Below are positions 10,167 through 20,609 of a DNA stretch of 64,000 nt, piece after piece. The stretch spans positions 60,676,228 through 60,740,227 of the forward strand of contig NW_023605083.1 in the NCBI RefSeq assembly GCF_014898055.3. Reading direction: 5' to 3'. The position numbers were made by a program, and so were the translations under genes. Below the pieces are notes generated by a model, which had not been told where the DNA came from, did not search any database, and saw only the letters and a list, made by a program, of their open reading frames with translations. The stretch is from Talpa occidentalis (lineage: Eukaryota > Chordata > Mammalia > Eulipotyphla > Talpidae). How positions within the stretch are numbered: position 1 is the stretch's first letter; the number at the start of each line of letters is the position of its first letter.

Positions 10167-11230
10167 AAACTACTCTAGCAGGAGAAATACTGAACTAGCA
10201 CAGATATCCAAAGAATGTTTCTCTACCAGGAAACAAATCTTTGCTGTGTGAAATTTTATTTTTAACGTGGTTGGAGAAAAGAGTAAACTGTGGAGGATCT
10301 CCTTATCGATACTCTCACATTCCCCATCCCCAAGCCCAAGACGTCGTCCCAGCTGCAAATGTTGGTCAGAGAGGAATTTACTCTCAGAGCAGCTACCAAG
10401 AGTCATGAGTAATCACATGACACTAAAGGGAATTGGGGGCTTCAGATTGCCAGGGGAAGAGTCACCACAGGGAAAAAGCAAGATGGAGAGGAGGTGGGCA
10501 ATCAAATTCAGAGGGACTATAGAGAAGAGGAGAACAGATTGGAATTAGAAAGGAGAGAGCACCCACCTGGCACTCACAGGGTAGGCCAAATCTGGGAGCT
10601 CCCAAAGGATGGAGTTTACCTGGGCAGATATCTCTATGCTTCTCTACAACATTGGGCTCAATTTTCTACTTAAGACACTGGGTGTTTTGGATTTATCAAT
10701 GGAGCATTGCACCAACACTGCTTAATTCTATTTAGGGAATGTATGTGTGCCATGGGGAACAGGAGAAAGGCAGGCACTGGAATAAGGCAGAGATAGTTTA
10801 ATCTCCCTCTCCCTGTTCCATCATTGGCCACTTATATGTCTACAACCACTACCTTCCTGGCAGGCTTCTGTGGTAGGAGATTCACCTACAGGCAACTCTA
10901 CTTCCATGTACTGTAGGATTTGAGGAGGCCATTTTCCCTTTTAAAAACTGAGTTTCCTCCAATAATGAGGGATCTGGATCAGAAAAATTAAAAAGACTTT
11001 GTGTGAGGCTTCAGGCCCAACCACAATTCTTGACAAAGGCTGCTGTTCCCTTTTTCTAACATTTCTGTATTATACTCACAGATTGCCAGAGGGAAAGAGC
11101 CCCTCATTTTAGTTACAGCAGATATGAGATGAAGAACTATGCCGAGAATTACGCAAAACTGCCAGGCCCAGTGCAAAATGAAAATATGGGAAACTTTGTC
11201 CAAAAATTTAGAATTTGAAGATGGCAACAG
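10167..11230. other. Unique sequence, no gene seen
   Basis: It contains overlapping frames of 78-93 codons on both strands (10170-10550) without domain or exon signals. 10560-11230 shows no repeat that I can name. Confidence 0.45.
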
Positions 11231-12950
11231 CAGAGCATTAAGTCAAACATAGGGTGCTTCTTATCTGAATGCATTATAACCACATTGGTTATTCACCCAG
11301 GAAGACAGCTTTGTTTCTAATCCAATGCTCTTTCCTCTATTACATGCTGACTTCTCTTTTCTCCCCTTCCTTATTCCTGGCCTCCATTAGACCACAAGTA
11401 ATAGAGAAATAAAAACACTTTAAGTTTGAAAAACAAACTGATTTCTTCAGGGGAAAATGACTCAAGAAAAGAAAACTAAAGAGTATCTCCTATTTTTAAG
11501 TTTCTACAAAGCTCTCTTTACTTCCAAGAAATTGCCTGTAAGCATAAAATAAGGTCAGAATATGGAATTCAGTGGGGCTAAGAAAATTCACAAATTAGAT
11601 TTTCCAAATAAGAGTCAGTATGTTGTGATTATTGAACAGGGGCTATACTTGACTTCAAGGAACAGCTCAGGAGAGTCCATATTTCTTATTTCTTGAGTAG
11701 TTACTGAAAAAGGTCATCCAGATTCAACATAATAAAGTTAAATAGGGTCAACACAGAGTCCTCTTGTCAGGGGGGTGTCACAACACTGATGGACACAAGG
11801 AGGCTGCTGTATGGAAAAGTCAGAGTGTGAGACATTGGTAGACATAATGGTTGGTGTTAGCCAAAGACCTCACAAGACAGATAAATAAAAGTACCATTTG
11901 CTGCTATATCCAACAGAAATATAAAAGAGAAGAAAGTTGAGATTTCATTCTACACCTGTGTTGGGGGTAACGCACTGAAAGAACAAAGGTCTCCATTTTA
12001 AGTTCTTCACTATATGGGAGACAGGGTAACATTGGAGTAGGATTATAGTCAGAAGGAAGAAAGATCTCAAATTGACCACATGAGGAATAGTTAAGGGAGG
12101 AGAGAATTCTTCACCAAAGAAAAGCAAAGTCAAGGATGTGGTGAATATTTTCAAAGGCTGTCATATGAGTGCTGGATTCCATGTATTCAGTGCGGTGCCT
12201 GAACTCAAGAGACAAGATTGGGTGGAAGACAGGACAGACCCCTGTTATGAGAAGTGGAAGCAATGGCACCACACGTGCTTTCGCAAATGGGAGCTCTGCT
12301 GAGTGGAACCCACATGTTCTCTCCCAAGTCTGTGAACTCTTAGGAATCCAACACATGAAAAGTTAGTAGGTGTTGTGAGTCTTGAGGTGATATATTTCAC
12401 AACCAAAATCCACATATTTCAAAGATTTCATAACATCAAGGGTGGCAAGGGGGAGGGGGGAATACCGGCATCTACAAAGAGTTAACTGGAAGAATACGGG
12501 TTGGATGCTTTATAAATACTTTCCTGAGTGAAGAGGAGCCTGAGACACTGCTGCAGGCATAAGATAGGTACTAGCTAGGACGAGGGCCAGGACAGATTTT
12601 TGGCTTAACACCGAGTAAGTCATCTTAAGGTTACCTAAGGCTGGCCTGGAATGAGAGTGATGGCTGTTCTCCAAAGACATTTTCATTGACCAGTCTTGAG
12701 CGCAGATAAACATCAGTAGCATCATTTGGCTGTGATAAGAGAGAAAGGAAGTCGTTTTGGGTTGTTTTAGTGTGTGCATGTGTTTGCAAAGCCTGAGTTT
12801 TGTTGCCTTTTATTATCATATAGTGCTTTTTTCAAGCCAGTATGATTTCTCGTTTGTTTTCTTTGGATTACTCCACCCTGCTGTGAGAAAATTAACTCTT
12901 TGGCACATCCACAGGTATATAACTATGTAGACATCCACCCCCGGCAACAC
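11230..12950. other. Unique sequence, no gene seen
   Basis: Short frames only (69-89 codons). A G-rich spot GGCAAGGGGGAGGGGGGAAT lies at 12446-12465. No repeat was identified with confidence. Confidence 0.4.
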
Positions 12951-12954
12951 ATCC

Positions 12955-13260
12955 TCAGGAGTCCCACTGAAGCTACCAGGTTAAAAGAAGGGCTTAAAGT
13001 CCAATTAGAGTTTAATGAGCTGTGCTAATTGAGATTATTCTTGCAAATTGGTTAAAATTCTAATGAGTTGGCCTTAAATGGAACCTCCAGTTGATGTTTA
13101 CCCTGGCTCTGCCCCAGCAAATTTGTAAGACACATGCAATATGTCTGTCCTTGCCAGCCTCAATGAAAATGGGGGATAACATTATGGACGCCAGATAGTC
13201 ACAAGCATTAATCATCATTTTAGGCTGCTAAAATGCTGTCAGCTACTGATATAAAAATTG
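12955..13260. promoter_or_regulatory. Possible conserved non-coding element (homeodomain-type cores)
   Basis: Unique sequence with five ATTA/TAAT cores in 61 bases (13004, 13013, 13026, 13034, 13061), followed by a balanced, repeat-free stretch to about 13260. The texture resembles developmental enhancers conserved among mammals. This is inferred from composition alone. No alignment was possible, and AT-rich DNA gives such cores by chance. Confidence 0.25.
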
Positions 13261-13269
13261 ATATAAAAC

Positions 13270-14250
13270 ACAATGGGAGTTTTCTAGGAAAGAAGCATGT
13301 TCTAAGCACTGCACTGGGGGCCTCTAGAACTTGGGACACATTCAAAGAGATACTTGTCTGATTTGATCAAAATTTCCATAGCCAATATTTCTGTCGGGGC
13401 ATAGAAGAGAGGATGGAGGGGTAGGGAAAGTTGTTGGATTATTTCTCTAATTCAGACACCAAAACATTTAGACAAAGTCTTGGGACCCACTCCCTTGGGA
13501 AGGATTCAAACAAGAAGTGTCATCTATGCTGACCATGAAAGACAGATAGATTTTCAACACAAAGAAAGGATTGCAGGCATTTCAAGTGGAGGAATAAGTG
13601 TGAATAAAATATGAAGTCAATGGTGGGTAAGGAAGCACAGTGGAAGAAAAGTCTGGAACAGGAATCAAGGGCTTTGAATAGCATGTTAACAAGTAAACAC
13701 TACTCAGTAAATACCAGGAAGTCATCATTTTCATTGCATCTGAGCTTTAAAAATACTAATCTAAATACAAATGTCCTGTGAGCCAGATGAGAATAGAAGG
13801 CTACTAATCAATCTTAAGCAAATCCAACCAGTTTCACCAGAATCTATTTTCTTCAAAATATTCCCATTACACAAACATTACCAAGATCAGAAGAGGAATT
13901 TTTTTCTTTTTCTTAGTAGGCCAACTACTTTCAACTAACTTTGGAACATCTAAGTCATGCATAAATTAGCATCTATTTTGGCACAGGAACCACATCAGAC
14001 ATTTTCAGTTGCTATTGCTATAAATTCCTGGGCCATGAAATTAACTATCAAAGTGTTTTAGAAACTACTTCATCTACCCCCTTCATAGGTCATATAGGGA
14101 AATGAAGATATACGAAAAAGTCATTTGGACTTGTGCAATAGAGTAAAACATAGTATATTTCAATAATAGAGCTTACTAGTGATCAAATAATGTTTAGTAT
14201 TCTCCTGTGTTCATCAATCCAAAGATAGGCCAAGCATTTTTTTATACAAG
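13270..14250. other. Unassigned sequence
   Basis: No gene or clear repeat was recognised. Composition is moderate to AT-rich. Confidence 0.4.
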
Positions 14251-14254
14251 GGCC

Positions 14255-14465
14255 ATATAATACAGTAAAGGCCAGTATTCAAAATCCAGGTTTTCCAATT
14301 ACTACCTGGATGAAACAAATTACTATTTATACTCTGTTTCAATGAAAAGTAGGATAATAGATTACTTTCTTCATAGGGTTGTTGTGAGGATAAGATTAAC
14401 TTATATATAGTTCTTGGAATGCCTACCACAGAGCAAGTGCTCTCTACATGTTAGTCATTCTTAAC
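14255..14465 (+). repeat. MIR SINE (sense)
   Basis: TCATAGGGTTGTTGTGAGGA followed by TAAGATTAACTTATATATAG, GAATGCCTACCACAGAGCAA and GTGCTCTCTACATGTTAG is the MIR 3' region. Upstream AATCCAGGTTTTCCAATTAC fits the MIR head. Confidence 0.8.
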
Positions 14466-14469
14466 TATA

Positions 14470-15635
14470 TAATTAGGTGACAGATCTTGAGGAAAATATT
14501 GACCAATTGTCATATGTCTGGAGTAGCTCAGCCAAAATGTTGAAAACTTTGGAAAATAATTCAGGCAAATAACAGCAGGATGAATTGAGGTGCAGGAAAG
14601 AGAAACACTGCGGAAGAAACATGATAGCTATCTTTAAAATCTGAAGTCATATCATAGCAGAAGAGGGTAAGACTTCATGTGACTACAATAGGAAGAATTA
14701 AAAACAATGTAAAATGGAGAGGCATATTTATAGAAAGAATTTCAGAAGTAGAGTTCTCCTAGAACAAAAATAGTTGTTCTAATCAGTAGGGAGTATTCTA
14801 TCCATTGACATGAGCAAGGCCCAGAAATCCTGGCAGGGTGACGTCCAAACATGAAGGATTCTGGGTAGGAGGTTGACCTGCTCTGCACTGTGTCTCAATC
14901 TTAGAAATAAGTTCAAAGGGTTTAGTGTTACTGTTTCATGGAACGAACAAAATAAGAAGGAAATGACAGTACTAGGACCTTCAAAAGTTTACAAAGCAAT
15001 TCCATGTTCTATAGAAACCATACCCCGTAAGGTAAGGTTTTTCCTATTTTGCTGGAGGAATCTGAGACATTGTAGTGTAACACCAGAAGTCATACCATGA
15101 GGGTCTTTGATGGTAGTTCCAGGGGTCTTGCTCCTACTGGACCATGTATGGCCTTGCAATAATCATAAATGAGATTAACTTTCTGAGAAGTAGTGCACAG
15201 GCCAGACAAAAGAGATTAATGTGGCTACAAGTTCTGAGAAAATGATCCATAAGCATTCTAGGAACTTCTAGGTTAGAGAGGCATCTTCCAGGGCTTTGAA
15301 ATTATGGCAGCAAAAGAATGTCCTTTGTGAAACTGTCTCTTAAAAACATTACATAGAAATCTAATTTGGATGGAAAGCAATCATTTAGAACAAACCTAGC
15401 TCTTGGATACTTGATATAAGTTAAATATTCAATCCTAAAGCAAGCAATAATACATTTCCGAACATAAAACAAACTAAACTGAATCTCTACTTTCTAGAGA
15501 TTTCAACTTCTTCTCATATCAAAAATCACTTACACAAACAAATTCCAACTATATCATATGAATTAAAAGATAACTATTCTTTGTGAAGCTCTTTCTAGTT
15601 TCTTGTCTACTTTCCCAACCATCATGGCAACTAAA
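14470..15635. other. Unassigned sequence
   Basis: No coding exon or named repeat was seen. The 75-codon plus frame at 14873-15100 lacks recognisable content. Confidence 0.4.
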
Positions 15636-15639
15636 CAAT

Positions 15640-15795
15640 TGTTTCTCTCTGTGGTAATGGTAACAATATCCTATTCAGGATATTGTTATCCTTAATTTAT
15701 GGTCAAGGACTGAAAAAGTTGGTTTGTGCAAGGTGACCCAGATAATTAGGCCAAAACCAAACAGAATCGAATCATACTGACTTCCATGTTTAATG
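15640..15795 (-). repeat. MIR fragment (antisense) containing a hairpin
   Basis: GCAAGGTGACCCAGATAATT and AACAGAATCGAATCATACTG fit an antisense MIR tail with heavy decay. Within it, 15661-15672 and 15677-15688 form a perfect 12-bp inverted repeat (TAACAATATCCT) with a four-base loop. Confidence 0.45.
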
Positions 15796-15799
15796 CTTC

Positions 15800-17055
15800 T
15801 CTCACCACAATGGAGTCATGATGGACAGGGGACAAGAGTAATTCTCAAGCTCAGGTCAATACCTGGAGCTACTCAACTCTCAGTGGGAGGCTGTCTGGTT
15901 CCTGTGTCTCTTTGTGTTCCTTGGCCAGGTTCCTCTGGCATTCACCTCATTGTGCTCTGCTGCCCTACCCAAGGGGACAAGACTGGTCTCAATGACAAAT
16001 GGATGGGCAAGGCATGGCAAAAGAAATGAGCAAACTGCTGCCTGCCAGGAAAAACTCAACTAATAACATTACTGAGAAGAGGTTGAGGGAATGTATAACA
16101 AGGCCCAAAGGAGACTATTATCTTGGGCAATTTTCAGGGTCCATGGTCTGGTCCCTCTCCTCTCGGGCTCATAAATTCCTCCCATCAGAGCCACAGATTT
16201 GACAGGACCCAGAGCAGTGACTCACTTTAACAATGTTCACAAAGACACTTAATCACATTAGTTGCCAAATCTTCTAATTCAGAATGAGCATACCATTGTG
16301 AAGAGGTTGGCAGCTCATGTCAGCCTGACCAACTGTGAACAGGCTGCTTAGAGGGTCAAGTGACAAGCAGGCTCTCTTGTGGACCTAACTCTGATTTAGG
16401 TCAGGGAATATATCATGTGATCTAAATGTTTATTGCTACCATGCCAAGATATTGTAACATAACGACACCTTCAATTCACCATGGGGCAGACCTATCTGAA
16501 AGAAAGAGAAACTGAGGCCATCTGACAGAGCACAACACTCCTGGGCCTGCTGAGACGCACACTGTGGTCTGCATGACTCTAATTTAGCAATGTCCATACT
16601 TCACCAACTCTTTCATGACAGATATATTCTGAGTTGTCTCTCTGATTGTCATGTTTGGCTGCAGCTAGGACTAATGCTGGCCTGTGAATCACTCTGATTC
16701 TTTAAAGAGATTTCACCCTTCTCAAAGCTAAGACTTTAGATGTTGATTTCTGAGCCTAAGTCTCAGAAGGCAATCCGAGTCCCTTCTTTCCAAGTTTGTG
16801 GTAAGCACACACTCATCACTGTTACCCCATGTCAGGACAGTCTGACTCATCCATTTTGCTTTTACAAATAAAAAAATAAATAACAACAACATAAAAAAAA
16901 AAACACTAAAATACTTATTACAAAGCCTCATACGAAAAAAGCTGAAAAATGCACACATTACAAACACATATTTTTTAATTTACCTTTAATCTTACAGATT
17001 TGGAGATAACAATTCTTGTTATTTTGGTGAACATTCTACCAATTTGTTTTATTTC
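15800..17055. other. Unassigned sequence
   Basis: Frames of 67-79 codons show no protein family. 16865-16990 is A-rich. No repeat is recognised with confidence. Confidence 0.4.
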
Positions 17056-17059
17056 CTAT

Positions 17060-17220
17060 GGTAGCCACCAGTTTCATGTGCCTACTGAGAATTTGAAATG
17101 AAGCTAGTCTGAATTGAGGTACATGGAGAGTATAAAATGAACACAAAATTTTGAAAACAGAACCAAAAACATGAATGTTTATATCTTGTTAATAATTTTA
17201 TATTATATTAATTATTCAAG
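17060..17220 (+). repeat. Old interspersed repeat, family not named
   Basis: GGTAGCCACCAGTTTCATGT, GAATTTGAAATGAAGCTAGT, CTGAATTGAGGTACATGGAG and AGTATAAAATGAACACAAAA follow a familiar mammalian repeat ('agccacatgtggctattgagcacttgaaatgtggctagt...'). I recognise the motif order but cannot assign the family with certainty. Confidence 0.5.
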
Positions 17221-17520
17221 TAAAACCCCCATGCTAACCACTAACCAAAATCCAGAATAGAAACCCACAAAATAAAGAAATTGATAGAAACATTAAAATT
17301 AATGTTAAAACCGAATAGTAAATATTAAAAAAGTAAAATAGAGAAAAATGTTAAATAAAAATAAGAAAAATAACCACAAAGAGTAGAGAGAAACAAAGAG
17401 AAAAAGAAATAACATAAAACAATCAAAAATCTCTTCAATAAATGAAGTTAGGAAAACTTGAGAGCTATGTGTAAAGAATGAAATTAGTCCACTATATTAC
17501 CCTATACACACAAAAAAAAT

Positions 17521-17803
17521 AAATCAAAATGGGGCCTCCCTGGTTGCATAAGGGTTAAGTCTCAGCACTATCATGCTATCACTGCTGCAGCCTGAGTTCA
17601 ATCCCCAGCCAAAAAGCTAACCCAGACCTCTCCTGTCTCAGCCACTGGTCCCCTTAGCAGTTTATTTCAGTAGATCTGCCTGTTTTGCTCCCCACTCTGT
17701 CTCTGGTGAATCCTCTCACTCCCCCAACCCCTCGCACCTCTGGCCTACACCCCAGCTCTTCTATGCATAAATAAATAAATCTTTTTTTAAAAATTCAAAA
17801 TGG
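17521..17803 (+). mobile_element. tRNA-derived SINE, oldest layer D
   Basis: The SINE body runs from about 17532 to 17790: GGGCCTCCCTGGTTGCATAA, CAGACCTCTCCTGTCTCAGC, GAATCCTCTCACTCCCCCAA, TCTGGCCTACACCCCAGCTC and a tail with AATAAATAAATCTTTTTTT. Flanking repeats 17521-17532 and 17792-17803 (AA[A/T]TCAAAATGG) differ at one position. The SINE split an L1 at CAAAATGG|ATTAAAG. Confidence 0.9.
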
Positions 17804-18052
17804 ATTAAAGATTTGAATATGGACCTGAAACTAGAAAATATGTATAAGATCATAAACAATACGCTCATTTAAACAGCTTTAGAAAAGTTTTAAGGAATTT
17901 GACTTTAAAAGAAACAAAAACAAAGTAAATAAATATGACTATACCAAACTTGAAAGTTTCTGTAGAGTGAAAGAAATCATGATAAAAATCAAAAGGCAAC
18001 CTACTAAATGAGAGAAGACATGTGTAGCACACATCCAATAAGGGATTCACAT

Positions 18053-18108
<56 letters not shown>

Positions 18109-18119
18109 CAGACAGATAG
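18053..18119 (+). repeat. (TAGA)14 microsatellite
   Basis: Fourteen perfect TAGA units at 18053-18108 are followed by CAGACAGATAG. It arose inside the L1 relic and is likely hypervariable. The repeated YLSI peptide predicted on the minus strand is only this array. Confidence 0.97.
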
Positions 18120-18639
18120 CAGGCAAAGGACTCATATAACTCAACAGCAATAAAACAAGCTACTGAATTAAAAGTGGGTAAAGAATCTGAAGAGATACTT
18201 CTCCAAAGGCAAACAGATGACTGACACACACATGAAAAAATGTCTGTCTATTATCACTTATCATTAGGGAAATGCAAATCAAAACCACAGTGAGACAGCT
18301 CACACTTGTGAGAATGACTTTTTTACAGAAAACAAGAAACAACAAGTATTGGAGATGATGTGGAGAAAAGGGAACACTCATACATTGCCGGTACAAACAT
18401 AAACTGGTAAAGTCATTATGGAAACAGTATGGAAATTCCTCCAAAAATTAAGACTAGAACAACCATTTGTTCCAGATGTCCACTGCTGGGTATTTACCCA
18501 AAACAAAAAATCTAGGAGATACATGTGTACTCTCATATTCACTACAGCATTATTTTCAATAGCCAAGACTTGGGGGAAAAAACCTACGTGTCCTTCAACA
18601 GATGAATAGATAGTGAAGATGTGGTTTATTTACACAATA

Positions 18640-19049
18640 GAATATTGTTCAGAGAGCATGATCCCTTCCAGCTTCATCCATGTTGCTGCAAGTTGCATGA
18701 GTTTATCTTTTTTGATTGCTGAGTGATATTTCATTTTGTATATGTACCACATTTCTTGAAATACCAGGTGGTCTCACTCTTAACAGGAATTTAGAAAAAC
18801 TAAATAAGGGACCAGGGAAAAGACTAATTATAATAAAGTAAAAATCAATAAGCAACTATAAACCAGAGATACACTATGCGGGGGAGTGGGGGGAGGAGTG
18901 GGGATAGGAGCAGCATCAAAACAAGGGTGGTGGGAATTGTATGGGGACGATAACCAAGATGAAAATGCATACATTGTGCAAAAATGAAAAATGATGTAAA
19001 ATATGTAAAATAAAATTAAAAATTAAAAAAAAAGAATATTGCTCAGAGA
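18640..19049. mobile_element. Twin-primed (5'-inverted) L1 insertion
   Basis: Target duplications GAATATTG[T/C]TCAGAGA lie at 18640-18655 and 19034-19049. The insert starts with about 108 bases of antisense L1 (GATCCCTTCCAGCTTCATCC ... TATGTACCACATTTCTTG), then switches to sense 3' UTR (ACCAGGTGGTCTCACTCTTA ... ) and ends in AATTAAAAAAAAA at 19033. About 30 bases normally lying between the two parts are missing at the junction. This is the known signature of twin priming during L1 reverse transcription. Confidence 0.92.
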
Positions 19050-19364
19050 TTAGAAAAGGTGAAAACTTGCCAAGAACCTAGAGGATATTATACTAAGTGA
19101 AAAAATAAAGAGAAAGACAAATATTTTATGATTTCACTCATAGGTAGAAGATTCAAACAAAACAAATTCTTAGATTATAAGAACAAAATGATGGTTACCA
19201 GAGGAAAAAGGGAAGGGATAAATGAGCAAATGGAATCAACTATATGGTGGTGGATAGAAACTGGATTTTTGGTGATGATCAAAGCGTAGTATATACAAAT
19301 GTCAAATTAAAACCTTCGTAATGTTTTAAACCAGCCTAACTTCAATAAAACCTTTTTTTTTAAT

Positions 19365-20485
19365 TTTGAAAGACAATATACCATATCCAAACACCATAAT
19401 ATTAGTAATATGAAATGTTTTGTCATTTTTCATCTCTTTATAAAGTAAAAAGGAACAATACTATAAAGGGACATTGGAATGGCATGGACAGAAAGGTGGT
19501 ATTTCCATAAAAGACATGGAAATGGTATGTACATTATTTGTTCAGTCATTCTCATCTGAGGAAGTCAGGTGCCTTGTAGCTCTAAATCTCTTTCTGTATC
19601 TCCAAAACTGAAAAGAAACTAATGATTCAAAATAATTTGTTTAATGATCTAATCACTAGATGGTCTTCTGCTCCAAAATGGGCACTACCAATATTCTCCA
19701 GTGGTTAACTTGATAAGCATGAACATATTAACTTTATTATTGCTCATTAACATTATTAATCAACTTCTTATCCACTCACCCTTGCAGATAATTTGTGCTG
19801 TTGGCAAAAGGGAGCCTTTTTATTTTAAAATCTTTATTTCATTGGGCAGTTCACAGAGGCTCATGTAACTATGTAAACAATCTAGAAATAAAATCTAATA
19901 TAAAAACCAGTCATCACTCATGAAATGGAACATTGCCAAAATACAGTAATAACCACCTGCAGCAGATACAATCAGATCTGTCCTGAGTTATAAAGTCTTG
20001 GAGGGAATGGGGACTATTTGTTTTTAAATGAAAATAAAACTGAATTATTTTCTTTATACATATTATTTTCTTTATACAATTCTTGCTAAAATTTTATCAT
20101 TTCTGTCCCTACTACATGTTGTGGAACTATTTATTTCCACTTCTAATTCATTAGGATTCATAAATGAGACTAATTTAATGTGAAATCATTTTGTATAAGG
20201 TAGACTTATATACAACTCCCAACTGTAAGCCCAAAGCTCTAAAAGATCTTGTCTTACCTCTTCAGACTAGCATCCAGCATAGAAAATGCACTGCAGTCAA
20301 TCATGACTGAATATAGAGACTCTAGAAAAAAAGAGTTGTGTTTTGTGTCTTCCCCTCCCTGGCATCTGTTTCCATTTTAAGTGGTTTTTTTTTGGTTGTT
20401 GTTGGGGGGGTGGCTCTTAGGTCAATCCGGACTCTACTGCATTCCTGTATCAAGCCATGAGACATGTCCCAACAATTTCTTTCAG
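19365..20485. other. AT-rich DNA without recognised features
   Basis: No gene or named repeat was identified. A T/G run GTTGTTGTTGGGGGGGTGG lies at about 20395-20412. Confidence 0.4.
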
Positions 20486-20489
20486 TTTT

Positions 20490-20605
20490 TAGTCAGCAAA
20501 TAGAGTGGTTTCTATCTACCAGGCCCTGTACTGTGACTATGGGAGAAAACAGTGATGAGTCAGGCATCCTCTGTCTTTAAGGAACTTGCAGTTATGTAAG
20601 TAAAA
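20490..20605 (-). repeat. LINE-2 fragment (antisense, weak)
   Basis: GTTTCTATCTACCAGGCCCT, GTACTGTGACTATGGGAGA, AACAGTGATGAGTCAGGCAT and AAGGAACTTGCAGTTATGTA keep the order of an antisense L2 3' end ('ctatgtgccaggcactg ... ggagcttacattc'). Confidence 0.5.
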
Positions 20606-20609
20606 AGAA

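Larger units (their letters stand above)
17420..19360 (+). mobile_element. L1 ORF2 3' end and 3' UTR (old), with three interruptions
   Basis: Sense L1 text includes AAATGGATTAAAGATTTGAA (17798), TTAGGGAAATGCAAATCAAA (18267), GATGTGGAGAAAAGGGAACA (18357), CACTGCTGGGTATTTACCCA (18481) and TTCACTCATAGGTAGAAGAT after 19049. It ends near CTTCAATAAAACC. It is interrupted by a SINE (17532), a TAGA array (18053) and a younger L1 (18656-19033). All reading frames are broken. The 94-codon and 62-codon minus frames are antisense shadows of this relic. Confidence 0.9.

Noticed and set aside
18047..18229. Repeated YLSI peptide on the minus strand
   Set aside because: It is a direct translation of the TAGA microsatellite.
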